From a virus, in the IMG/VR virus record IMGVR_UViG_3300023174_002455, positions 1 through 25,055 of that record: 25,055 bases of DNA. The stretch is one strand, 5' to 3'. The notes beneath the pieces are model-generated. The model did not search any database. It worked only from the letters and a program-made list of their open reading frames with translations, and was not told the origin of the DNA. Of this stretch, positions 7,835 to 15,001 are shown piece by piece. Position 1 is the stretch's first letter; the number at the start of each line of letters is the position of its first letter. The position numbers were made by a program, and so were the translations under genes.

Positions 7835-9451
7835 ATGAATTCATTTAAAAAAATCGCTTTAGTTATGGCTGCAGCCGTGACAAGCACATTTTTTGTTGCA
7901 ATTCCACAGGCTCAAGCAGCGGTAACTAACGGATATGTATTATCCGATTCGTTGGCTGCAGGTGCTCGTGGTGTAACAGTATTAGCAGACACAACCAAAG
8001 CAGAGGCTGGAGTTAATGCTGTAGTCGTATTAACCACTAGTGATACTTTGGCTGCAACAGCAGACGATAACGTAACGTTAGAAGTTGCTGGTCCTGCATC
8101 ATTTACTGACTACACAGCAGCAGGATCAAACCCTACAGGGGTTACGCTTACTAGTTTAGGTAAGTTATTTACATTTACAGCAACCACAACCGCAGCAGTA
8201 AACTTACCAACAAACGTTAAGTTAACTGTTAATGGTGCAGGCACTGTAACTGTAACTCAAAAGAAGAAGGTTGGAGCAACCACTTCTACAATTGATATTA
8301 AAACAATTTATGCAGGAACAACTGCAAAGACAAATGTTTTGTCTGTAGCAGATTCTTATGTTCGTGTACAAGATACATCAACAGCAGGAACTCTAACATC
8401 TAGCGTAGATGTTGCTACTGCAACTAGTGTTACAAATACTGGCACAGGATATATTAATGTTCGTGCAATGGATGCTTATGCAGCACAACTATCAACTAGT
8501 GGTGTAATTCAAGCAAGCGCAACTGGTGGTGCGGTAGTAGCATGGGATGGTGCTCCAAGCACACAAGTTAATGCAGCAGCCAAAACTGGTACTGCTGGAG
8601 TTTTATATGTAGTTCAAGGAACTGCAAATGAAAACAAGCCAGTAAATACAACAGTTACAATTACATTTAATGGCACAGTTCTTGCAACAAAGACCATTAC
8701 ATTTACAGGTCGTGCAGCATCTATTCTAGTAACTGGAGTAGACATTGCACAATCTAACGGAGCACGTACAGGAACCTATGACTTTGTAGTCAAGGATTCT
8801 GCTGGTAATCAGTTGGCTAGTATTACTCCAAGTGCTGATGCAACCAAGTACACATCTCAAGTAACATCTGTTTCTGTAGGTGGGGCATCATCTGCTACTG
8901 CCGTACAAACAGGTGGTTGGACATGTGCTTCAACATCAGGTTCAGCAACAGTACGTCTTTCATATACCCACACAGATGCAACAGTTATTTATTCAAATGA
9001 CTTTATTGCAGCATGTGCTAGCGGTGTAAATAAGTACACAGCAACTCTTGATAAAAAAGAGTACAAGGCTGGAGAAATTGCAACACTTACAATCTCAGCA
9101 ACAGATATTAATGGTGCTAAGGTTTACGGAGCAGCAACTCTAGGCGCTGGTGTAGTAATTTCAGGTGGACAGTTAACAGCAGTTTCTGCTGCAACTTCTG
9201 CAGATGCATTTGATGCCAATGGATCAAGATTAATTAAATTTACAGTAGGTAATACTGCTGGATCATATAATTTAATTGTAGATCTACCAGCATACGTAGC
9301 AACTGATTCAGCAAAGGTAGTTTCTTACTCCGTTGTTGACTCTTCAGGCTCAGTATCTAATGCTCAAATTTTGCAATCAATCGTTGCACTTATTGCAACA
9401 ATTAACAAGCAAATTGCAGCACTACAGAAATTGATTCTCGCAAAGAGATAA
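7835..9451 (+). CDS. Exported S-layer-like surface protein
   Basis: A 538-residue protein with a clear Sec signal peptide: basic NSFKK, a hydrophobic core, and a likely cleavage after residue 28 (AQA-A). The mature part is rich in Ala, Thr, Val and Ser and reads as serial beta-sandwich or Ig-like domains. The C-terminal 35 residues form a compact amphipathic helix (ILQSIVALIATINKQIAAL followed by a short basic tail), a style of ending I associate with S-layer-like proteins of aquatic actinobacteria; that link is from memory. It has an AAGGAG ribosome site and a strong terminator downstream. A virion role is possible, but the signal peptide argues for export across the host membrane, perhaps to alter the cell surface or block superinfection. 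Confidence 0.75.
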   Translation: MNSFKKIALVMAAAVTSTFFVAIPQAQAAVTNGYVLSDSLAAGARGVTVLADTTKAEAGVNAVVVLTTSDTLAATADDNVTLEVAGPASFTDYTAAGSNPTGVTLTSLGKLFTFTATTTAAVNLPTNVKLTVNGAGTVTVTQKKKVGATTSTIDIKTIYAGTTAKTNVLSVADSYVRVQDTSTAGTLTSSVDVATATSVTNTGTGYINVRAMDAYAAQLSTSGVIQASATGGAVVAWDGAPSTQVNAAAKTGTAGVLYVVQGTANENKPVNTTVTITFNGTVLATKTITFTGRAASILVTGVDIAQSNGARTGTYDFVVKDSAGNQLASITPSADATKYTSQVTSVSVGGASSATAVQTGGWTCASTSGSATVRLSYTHTDATVIYSNDFIAACASGVNKYTATLDKKEYKAGEIATLTISATDINGAKVYGAATLGAGVVISGGQLTAVSAATSADAFDANGSRLIKFTVGNTAGSYNLIVDLPAYVATDSAKVVSYSVVDSSGSVSNAQILQSIVALIATINKQIAALQKLILAKR

Positions 9452-9466
9452 TTTCTTAATAAAATT

Positions 9467-9499
9467 AGAGGGTAGATTAATTTCTACCCTCTTTTTTAT
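9467..9499 (+). terminator. Rho-independent terminator after the S-layer-like gene
   Basis: GAGGGTAGA (9468-9476) pairs perfectly with TCTACCCTC (9483-9491) around a 6-base loop, flanked by an extra A-T pair and followed by T6 at 9492-9497. It lies 16 bases after the stop at 9451. This is the clearest intrinsic terminator in the window and separates the two long exported-protein genes. Confidence 0.9.
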
Positions 9500-9509
9500 T
9501 GCATTAAAA

Positions 9510-9518
9510 TGGTATAAT
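9510..9518 (+). promoter_or_regulatory. Extended -10 promoter for the 869-residue exported protein
   Basis: TG at 9510-9511, G, then TATAAT at 9513-9518. It begins just past the terminator, so transcription must restart here. The predicted start near 9525 gives a short leader with GGAGAT at 9539-9544 before the TTG start at 9554. GTTATA follows at 9529-9534, a downstream element shared with three other promoters in the window. Confidence 0.6.
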
Positions 9519-9553
9519 TACTAATATAGTTATACATTGGAGATGCCCCTTAA

Positions 9554-12163
9554 TTGAGTAAATTAAAACGAAGACTATTAATAGCCTTTGGGGTAGGTTT
9601 ATGCGTAACAATTTTTGGAATAATGGCACCAGACCATGCTGGCGCTACAGAAAATCAAGAACAAGTTGTTGTAAGTCCTGCTCAACAAGCAGTTAACTCT
9701 GCCCTTTCTACTGCTACAACAGAGGTCCAGCAAGCGATTACAGCCACAAACAACGCCTTAGTAGAGGTAACACAAGCACAAACCGAATATTCCCAAGCCC
9801 AATCTGTCACGGCAGAAATAACATCAAAAATATCTTTGGCTAATACAGAAATAAATAATGTTCAAACTGCTATTAATACTATTAGTAATATTGATTTATC
9901 TGTTACAGCAGTAGATCAAAGTTCTCAGATAGTTCAAGATGCAAAGACTACGGTAACTACTGCAACTACCGCTATAAATAATATAGCCACACAAATAACA
10001 GAGGCTCAAACAGCAATATCTGAAGTTGTAGTTGCAAAGTCAGAAGCAGTGTCATCACAGTCAACTGCTCAAACCGAACTAACCCAAGCAAACATAGCAA
10101 TTGATAATGCTCAAAATGCTGTAAATGCATTACAGGCAACAATTGGAACCAGCACAAATGTTTTGGCTGGCGTTGATGATGCTGGAGTTAGAATGAATTT
10201 ACCCTTCAATCTATTAATGGGACAGACTTTATATAATAATGTTTATGTAGGATCAAATGCAACAATTACCTTTGGTGTAAATGAAGGACAAAATTATTAT
10301 TCAACTCCAAATGCTCCATCTGTGTCTATTGCTGGATGGGACTGGACAACTTGGAGTACAGGAACAGGAATTACTTATGCAACCACTGGAACAAGTTTAG
10401 ATATTGCTTGGGATCTTCGTCCTTATCCACAACGAGATGCTTCTACACAAATGGTTCAAGTTAGATTTAATGCTGATGTAAATCCAACTAATGGGGCATG
10501 GATGGCAGATGTTACTGCTACTGGTCCAATTCCAAATGGTGCTAGATTTAATTATAGACAAACAACTGGTGGTGCAGTAACTAATATTATAGATACAAAC
10601 CCTGGATCAGGTTTTGCTGGACAAATAAGTCAAGGTGCATCATTTACTCCATATATAGATCCAAATACATCAACTGTTCAAGCAGCAGTAGATGCAGCAA
10701 ATGCAACAATTACTCAACTTAATCAAAGTCTTTCTCCAGTTGTTGCACAAAATGCATCAAATACTGCTGCATTAAATGCTATTAATATAACATCATTAAA
10801 TAATACAGTTAACTCTGCTATATCAACAAAAAATACTTTACAGACAACATTAAATACAAGAACCATAACATTAACTAATGCTATTAACAATAATATTCCA
10901 ACTCCTGCTCCAATACTTGCAGAGCCTATTATTGAAGGAACTACGGTTATTATTGCTCCAGAACTACCGACAGGATATACAGCAAATACTTGGTTTTATC
11001 AAGTTATAACAAATGATCTAACAGCAGCAAATCCTTATACTGGAGGAACATACAATACAGATGGAGCGCCAGAATCTATTCAATTAACTGGTTTGACAGA
11101 AGGTGCTACATATATTATTAGAGTTGCTAACTGGTCTGGTCCATTAAGTGATTATTCAGAAATTATAATTTCAATCCCCTCTCCAAGTGCAAGCCTAAAT
11201 ACTGGTGGAATAACTTATGAGCCTATTTATAATCCACCAGTAGATATCCCTACAGATATCCCTACAGATATTCCAACAGATATCCCTACAGATATTCCAA
11301 CAGATATCCCTACAGATATTCCAACAGATATCCCTACAGATATTCCAACAGAATTAGCAGATATGACTTCAGATCAAATTCAAGCAGTTGTTGAAGATTT
11401 AATTAACAGCGGACCAGTCACAGAATCAGATGCTGCAGCAATACTAGATGCTTTAATAGCAGATGGAAATATATCAATAAGCGAAATATCAAATTTAACA
11501 TCTAACTTAACAGATGGTGGAATTACAGCAACTGAATCAGCATTAATTGTAGATGCTCTTACAGCAGATGGTGTAGTAACAAATTCAGAAGTCACAGCAT
11601 TAGTTGAAGTCCTTGTATCTGAAGGTGGATTGTCTGCAAGTGAAGCAGCCTTAATTGTAGATGCATTATCTGCAGATGGAAATATTACTACTTCAGAAGT
11701 AAATAACTTATCAGACGCTTTAACACAAGATGGAGTATTTACATTAGCAGAAAAAGATTTAGTAGCAGAGGTATTAGTTATATCTGCAGATGGAGGAGCA
11801 GTAACTGCTGCCAACATAGAAGCGGCGGGATTAGAATATCGTGATCTTCCTCCTACAATTCCAGTAGAGGTAAGAGAAGATGCAAGCGGTAATCCTGTAG
11901 TTATTACTGCAGAAGTAGCCTCTGCACTGCTTGTATTAGAAAGTCCAGCAGCATTATTAGGAGCAGTTGCTACTTGTTTTAATCCAGATGAGGCAATTGA
12001 AGGTTTGACAGAAGAGCAAAAATGTGAATTAGGCAAAGCACTACTTAATATAGGTGCCGATATGTCTATTCCAGAACGTAAAAAAGCAGAAGATATTGTG
12101 GTTGTAACGATAATTGCTGGTCAATTAATTGTTGCTACTGCACCTAGAAGAAGGAGAAACTAA
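9554..12163 (+). CDS. Large exported, C-terminally anchored repeat protein
   Basis: An 869-residue protein starting at TTG 9554 (GGAGAT ten bases upstream). Residues 1-31 form a signal peptide (KLKRR, hydrophobic core, HAGA). About 35-200 is an Ala/Thr/Gln-rich coiled coil. About 205-373 is a beta domain opening with MNLPFNLLMGQTLYNNVYVG, like surface modules with a 'VYVGSNATITFG' strand. About 374-446 is a second coiled coil and 450-546 a fibronectin-III-like region. Residues 566-597 are eight PTDI repeats. About 619-756 contains repeats with EF-hand-like ADGN-I-S/T-SE loops. The end is hydrophobic (IVVVTIIAGQLIVA) followed by RRRRN, which suggests a membrane-stop anchor. This architecture fits a cell-surface fibre better than a tail fibre, although a virion role is not excluded. 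Confidence 0.75.
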   Translation: MSKLKRRLLIAFGVGLCVTIFGIMAPDHAGATENQEQVVVSPAQQAVNSALSTATTEVQQAITATNNALVEVTQAQTEYSQAQSVTAEITSKISLANTEINNVQTAINTISNIDLSVTAVDQSSQIVQDAKTTVTTATTAINNIATQITEAQTAISEVVVAKSEAVSSQSTAQTELTQANIAIDNAQNAVNALQATIGTSTNVLAGVDDAGVRMNLPFNLLMGQTLYNNVYVGSNATITFGVNEGQNYYSTPNAPSVSIAGWDWTTWSTGTGITYATTGTSLDIAWDLRPYPQRDASTQMVQVRFNADVNPTNGAWMADVTATGPIPNGARFNYRQTTGGAVTNIIDTNPGSGFAGQISQGASFTPYIDPNTSTVQAAVDAANATITQLNQSLSPVVAQNASNTAALNAINITSLNNTVNSAISTKNTLQTTLNTRTITLTNAINNNIPTPAPILAEPIIEGTTVIIAPELPTGYTANTWFYQVITNDLTAANPYTGGTYNTDGAPESIQLTGLTEGATYIIRVANWSGPLSDYSEIIISIPSPSASLNTGGITYEPIYNPPVDIPTDIPTDIPTDIPTDIPTDIPTDIPTDIPTDIPTELADMTSDQIQAVVEDLINSGPVTESDAAAILDALIADGNISISEISNLTSNLTDGGITATESALIVDALTADGVVTNSEVTALVEVLVSEGGLSASEAALIVDALSADGNITTSEVNNLSDALTQDGVFTLAEKDLVAEVLVISADGGAVTAANIEAAGLEYRDLPPTIPVEVREDASGNPVVITAEVASALLVLESPAALLGAVATCFNPDEAIEGLTEEQKCELGKALLNIGADMSIPERKKAEDIVVVTIIAGQLIVATAPRRRRN
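11249..11344 (+). repeat. Eight tandem 12-base units encoding PTDI
   Basis: Eight in-frame copies of a CCN-ACA-GAT-ATN unit. From unit 2 onward the codon forms alternate strictly between CCTACAGATATT and CCAACAGATATC, so the true period becomes 24 bases. Units 1 and 2 break the alternation. A ninth degenerate copy encodes PTEL. The array makes a stiff proline-rich linker, and its near-identity points to recent slippage or unequal exchange of the 24-base unit. Confidence 0.95.
11408..11820 (+). repeat. Degenerate EF-hand-like protein repeats
   Basis: Within the 869-residue protein a motif of about 20 residues, (I/L)VDAL-x-ADG-x-(I/V)-(S/T)-x-SE, recurs, alternating with a variant containing GGIT or GGLS-x-(T/S)E. 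The Asp-Gly turn followed by an Ile and a Glu resembles the calcium-binding loop of EF-hand or dockerin-like repeats, but only one or two of the usual acidic ligands are present per loop. Calcium binding is possible but unproven. Confidence 0.6.
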
Positions 12164-12164
12164 A

Positions 12165-12338
12165 ATGAAAAAGTTCAAAGAATGGGGCATGGCAGCCCTA
12201 AACGAAAACTTTACATTTCTTGGCTTCTTTGTAGCATGGGTGGTTTTAGAGGGAAGCGCAAAGACGGTGGTTGGGTATGTAACCCTAGCATCAGTAGCCA
12301 TATGGTTTGCAACCATAGGAATTCGTAAAGAAGACTAA
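12165..12338 (+). CDS. Small membrane protein, holin candidate
   Basis: A 57-residue protein. ATG 12165 is chosen because AAGGAG at 12151-12156 is correctly spaced and the gene then starts one base after the upstream stop. Two hydrophobic stretches (about residues 16-30 and 34-53) flank a short turn, with a basic N-terminus and an RKED tail. Its size and position three genes before the endolysin fit a holin or holin-like protein. No specific holin family is recognised. Confidence 0.6.
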   Translation: MKKFKEWGMAALNENFTFLGFFVAWVVLEGSAKTVVGYVTLASVAIWFATIGIRKED

Positions 12339-12357
12339 TAGTCTTATCTAATAATAC

Positions 12358-12387
12358 TATAATTCATTTTTTAATGTATAGTATAAT
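12358..12387 (+). promoter_or_regulatory. Tandem -10 boxes before a leaderless lipoprotein gene
   Basis: TATAAT occurs at 12358-12363 and again at 12382-12387. Counting the second as -12 to -7 puts +1 at 12394, the A of the lipoprotein ATG, so the message would be leaderless. No Shine-Dalgarno sequence precedes that ATG. The first box could give an alternative 24-base leader. The -35 matches are weak for both. Confidence 0.6.
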
Positions 12388-12393
12388 ATTAGT

Positions 12394-12579
12394 ATGAAAA
12401 GATTGACGTCAGCCCTACTTTGCGGTATACTTGTAATAAGCCTTTCTGCTTGTTCAAGTCGTTACAGGTATGCCTGTCAAGACCCAGCAAACTGGAAAGA
12501 AGCAACATGCAATCCGCCAGTATGTGAAGCAAACGGGGTATGCACAAAAGATTTAGTAAAGGAAACTGACAATGGGTAA
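12394..12579 (+). CDS. Small lipoprotein
   Basis: A 61-residue protein with a lipoprotein signal: basic MKR, hydrophobic core, and lipobox L17-S-A-C20. The mature part is about 42 residues with four further cysteines (C28, C39, C44, C50), which could form two disulfides outside the membrane. The message looks leaderless, and the end overlaps the next membrane-protein gene by 8 bases. Sited between small membrane proteins and the endolysin, it could be a lysis accessory or a superinfection-exclusion lipoprotein; the sequence does not decide. Confidence 0.75.
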   Translation: MKRLTSALLCGILVISLSACSSRYRYACQDPANWKEATCNPPVCEANGVCTKDLVKETDNG

Positions 12580-12976
12580 AAGAAGGACGCAAGCAGAACT
12601 AGATGGTTTACTTAAATTTATTCTAGGTCTTACTTTAGGGTCAATTTTATTTTTTACAACAATGGGTATTTTATATGCCCTCGTTTTTGTTGAGCAACCA
12701 TTAACTGGTCAATCCGAAAACGACAAAATGTTTTTTAATGTTCTTGGTAGCGTAGCAACATTTATTACTGGAACACTTGCAGGTATTTTAATTGGTCAAT
12801 CTGGTGCAAAAGATATTATGGATGCACAGTTGTCTAACAAGGAAATGGATTCTAAAAATACATTAGCAGATAAAAAACTTGAATCAGAAATTGATGAAGC
12901 AAAAGCACGGAGATTAAACAAACCTGATGGCGCAATGCCAGAGGAACAACCCGTTGATGCAAATTGGGATAAATAA
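12572..12976 (+). CDS. Two-span membrane protein, holin candidate
   Basis: A 134-residue protein with two hydrophobic segments (about 13-40 and 54-76) followed by a highly charged cytosolic tail (residues 85-134, rich in Lys, Glu and Asp, with coiled-coil character). It overlaps the lipoprotein gene upstream and joins the endolysin gene by a TAATG overlap, the usual holin-endolysin arrangement. It is a better-placed holin candidate than the 57-residue protein at 12165, although the two could act together. No family motif was recognised. Confidence 0.65.
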   Translation: MGKRRTQAELDGLLKFILGLTLGSILFFTTMGILYALVFVEQPLTGQSENDKMFFNVLGSVATFITGTLAGILIGQSGAKDIMDAQLSNKEMDSKNTLADKKLESEIDEAKARRLNKPDGAMPEEQPVDANWDK

Positions 12977-13551
12977 TGGCGGAGCAAGGTACAGCAACAC
13001 GTCTTATTGAAGTTGCTACTGCAGAAGTAGGAACTGTTGAAGGTCCTAAAGATAATGAAACCAAGTATGGTAAGTTTACTAAAGCAGATTTTCAGCCATG
13101 GTGTGGATCATTCGTTAACTGGTGTGGCAATGAGGCTGGAGTAAAAATTCCAAATACCGTTTACACTCCAGGTGGTGCACAAGCATTTAAGAAAGCAAAC
13201 TCATGGATTGATGGTGATTTAGCAGATCCAGAGCCAGGAGATATTGCATATTTTGATTTCCCATCTGACGGGGTAGACAGAATTAGCCACGTAGCAATAG
13301 TAGTAGCAGACAATGGAGATGGAACAGTTTGGTGTGTTGAAGGAAATACTTCAGGAGATCCAAAGGGCAGCCAACGTAATGGTGGAGAGGTTTGTAAAAA
13401 ACTTCGTGCTTTTAAGAAAAACAAAAAAGGAATTATGGTTTCAATTGTAGGGTTTGGTAGACCAAAGTTTGGTTCTGCCCCTGCAGGAACTGCTAAAAAA
13501 TCTCAAAATAAACCAAAAACATGCTCAACATGTGGTCAAACTATTAAATAA
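12976..13551 (+). CDS. CHAP-domain endolysin
   Basis: A 191-residue peptidoglycan hydrolase. The CHAP active-site cysteine is C43 in QPWCGSFVNWC, the histidine is H105 in ISHVAIVV, and E122/N124 in CVEGNTS complete the site. This amidase/peptidase class cleaves cell-wall peptides. There is no signal peptide, so release depends on a holin, and holin candidates lie just upstream. The C-terminal 40 residues are a basic Lys-rich linker and a CSTCGQTIK zinc-knuckle-like tail that may aid wall or protein binding. Confidence 0.88.
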   Translation: MAEQGTATRLIEVATAEVGTVEGPKDNETKYGKFTKADFQPWCGSFVNWCGNEAGVKIPNTVYTPGGAQAFKKANSWIDGDLADPEPGDIAYFDFPSDGVDRISHVAIVVADNGDGTVWCVEGNTSGDPKGSQRNGGEVCKKLRAFKKNKKGIMVSIVGFGRPKFGSAPAGTAKKSQNKPKTCSTCGQTIK

Positions 13552-13557
13552 AGGTGT

Positions 13558-13586
13558 TTGAATAAGCAATAACGCTTTGATATAAT
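13558..13586 (+). promoter_or_regulatory. Promoter for the proteasome-like gene
   Basis: TTGAAT at 13558-13563 and TATAAT at 13581-13586 are separated by 17 bases, with TGA directly before the -10. It has both a good -35 and an extended -10, among the strongest promoters here. The predicted start near 13593 gives a short leader with GAGGGGG before the ATG at 13613. GTTATA at 13591-13596 repeats the downstream element of other promoters. Confidence 0.75.
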
Positions 13587-13612
13587 TAAAGTTATACTCT
13601 GAGGGGGAAACT

Positions 13613-14143
13613 ATGACCGTACTTGCTGTTGTGCGTGATCACGCAACTAATAAAATATATATGGCTGGTGATCGTGGTGCCTCAGATGACAATACAATTC
13701 TTCCATTAACATCTCCAAAGGTTTGGAAACTTGGTCCATATTTGCTTGGATATGCAGGAGCACTAGATGGAGAACGTATTAGATATAATTTTAATCCATA
13801 TGTTCCAGATATAAAAGATTTAGATAAATTTATGCAAACTAAGTTTATTAAACAACTTAGAAATTTTTATGAAGATTGGTGGGTAGACACTACTAAAGAA
13901 GGTGATCTAGGTCTTATTATTTGTATTAAAGGTCAAATATATGAACACAATGCTATTGACATGTCCCTGTCAAAATATAATTTAGATTATTTGGCAATGG
14001 GTTCAGGAGCAGAGTATGCTTATGGATACCTATTTGCTACAGAAAAATCTAAAAACCCTCGTAATCGTGTTGTTGGAGCAGTAAGCGCAGCAATAAAATT
14101 TAGTCCAACCTGTATGGGTCCAGTTGACGTGGTAAGTGTATGA
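13613..14143 (+). CDS. Proteasome beta-like (HslV/Anbu-type) Ntn-hydrolase
   Basis: A 176-residue protein with the layout of a 20S/HslV beta subunit. T2 would become the N-terminal nucleophile after Met removal, in a TVLAVVRD first strand. GDRGASDDN (19-27) matches the Asp-x-Arg-x-(T/S) motif, SPKVWKLGPYLLGYAG (34-49) supplies the catalytic lysine K36 and the GYAG turn, and MGSGAEYAYGYL (129-140) matches the conserved G-S-G helix start. There is no propeptide. It is predicted to be a threonine protease. Actinobacteria carry 20S proteasomes, so it may have come from a host or work beside its system. No unfoldase partner lies nearby. Possible roles are degrading host proteins or processing virion proteins. 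Confidence 0.8.
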   Translation: MTVLAVVRDHATNKIYMAGDRGASDDNTILPLTSPKVWKLGPYLLGYAGALDGERIRYNFNPYVPDIKDLDKFMQTKFIKQLRNFYEDWWVDTTKEGDLGLIICIKGQIYEHNAIDMSLSKYNLDYLAMGSGAEYAYGYLFATEKSKNPRNRVVGAVSAAIKFSPTCMGPVDVVSV

Positions 14144-14226
14144 AAAAAATAATAAAAAAAATTAAAAAATATTTTTATATTAAAAAAATAAAAAAACAAG
14201 ATAAAAAAACAAAATATGTATACTAA
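14140..14226 (+). CDS. Possible 28-residue lysine-rich peptide
   Basis: An ATGA overlap with the proteasome-like gene opens a 28-codon frame that is over half lysine, with interspersed Ile and Tyr. It ends inside the start of the next gene. The DNA is extremely A-rich (runs of up to eight A), so an open frame by chance is quite possible. The close overlaps on both sides are the main support. It may simply couple translation across the 72-base gap. Confidence 0.3.
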   Translation: MKKIIKKIKKYFYIKKIKKQDKKTKYVY

Positions 14227-15001
14227 TAATTTTGATTATTGGAGTCACATTCAAGATTTTTCTGAAAATTTTAATTCTAAATCATTTTCAGTAGGTCATA
14301 ACATAAATTATGAAAAAAATTTATTAGGGTTTCGTTGTGATGAATTTATAACAACTCATAAAGGCAAGCATCTGCTTTTTTCTGGATGCTCTCATACATA
14401 TGGAGTTGGTTTAAAAAAAGAAGAAGTTTGGGCTTATAAAGTTTATGATAAAATAAGTAAAATAAATAGTTGTTCTGGATATTTCAACATTGCAGAAGGA
14501 GGAAATAATATATCAAATTCTATTTTAAATATATTTAAATATTGTAAACAATTTGGCAATCCAGATTTAATATTTATTAACTTACCAAGTCACTCAAGAT
14601 TTTTTAATTATAAAAAAGATGAATCTTCCTATCGCCTAATAAATTATAAAGAATTTGATGATATGTACTATATTATAAAATTAATAAATTATAATTATTA
14701 TTTTATGCTTGAACAATATTGTAACACTAACAAAATAAAATTATTTTCATTTAGTTGGGACGTTGATAAAAACAGAACACCATTTTTTGAAACAACAAAT
14801 AATCTTTTTAATGAGTATAAATTTAAAACTTTTCATTTTATTGATGAATCAATTTTATTTGACAATTTGTTTTCTTTAAAACAAAAATATGATAATGAAT
14901 TTTTTGATAAAGCAAGAGATGGACAACACCGAGGCACTGGGACGCACATGTTTTGGTCAGATTTTATTTATAATAAATATTTAGAAAGTTTTAACAAATG
15001 A
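14216..15001 (+). CDS. SGNH/GDSL-hydrolase-like protein
   Basis: A 261-residue protein with ordered SGNH-type blocks. Block I is LLFSGCSHTYGVG, with the likely nucleophile S59. GGNN at 95-98 resembles the block III glycine-asparagine turn. INLPSHSRF follows the hydrolase core strand, and D235-x-x-H238 in ARDGQHRGTG fits the C-terminal catalytic Asp-x-x-His. Such enzymes remove or transfer acyl groups on sugars and lipids. The DNA is far more AT-rich than its flanks and the protein is rich in Asn, Lys, Phe and Tyr, pointing to foreign origin. The stop overlaps the carbamoyltransferase start (ATGA), so the two probably act on the same substrate. Confidence 0.65.
   Translation: MYTNNFDYWSHIQDFSENFNSKSFSVGHNINYEKNLLGFRCDEFITTHKGKHLLFSGCSHTYGVGLKKEEVWAYKVYDKISKINSCSGYFNIAEGGNNISNSILNIFKYCKQFGNPDLIFINLPSHSRFFNYKKDESSYRLINYKEFDDMYYIIKLINYNYYFMLEQYCNTNKIKLFSFSWDVDKNRTPFFETTNNLFNEYKFKTFHFIDESILFDNLFSLKQKYDNEFFDKARDGQHRGTGTHMFWSDFIYNKYLESFNK

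Noticed and set aside
11249-11344. Tandem repeat considered as a CRISPR array
   Set aside because: Units are 12 bases, contiguous without spacers, and in frame within a protein gene.
11380-12036. 218-residue open frame on the - strand inside the large exported-protein gene
   Set aside because: It mirrors the repetitive Ala/Ser/Thr coding region on the + strand, has no ribosome site, and all supported genes run on +. The + frame has a clear domain structure.
12331-12345. Inverted repeat AAGACT-AAT-AGTCTT at the end of the 57-residue membrane-protein gene
   Set aside because: It is six base pairs with a 3-base loop and no T-run follows, so it is not a convincing terminator.
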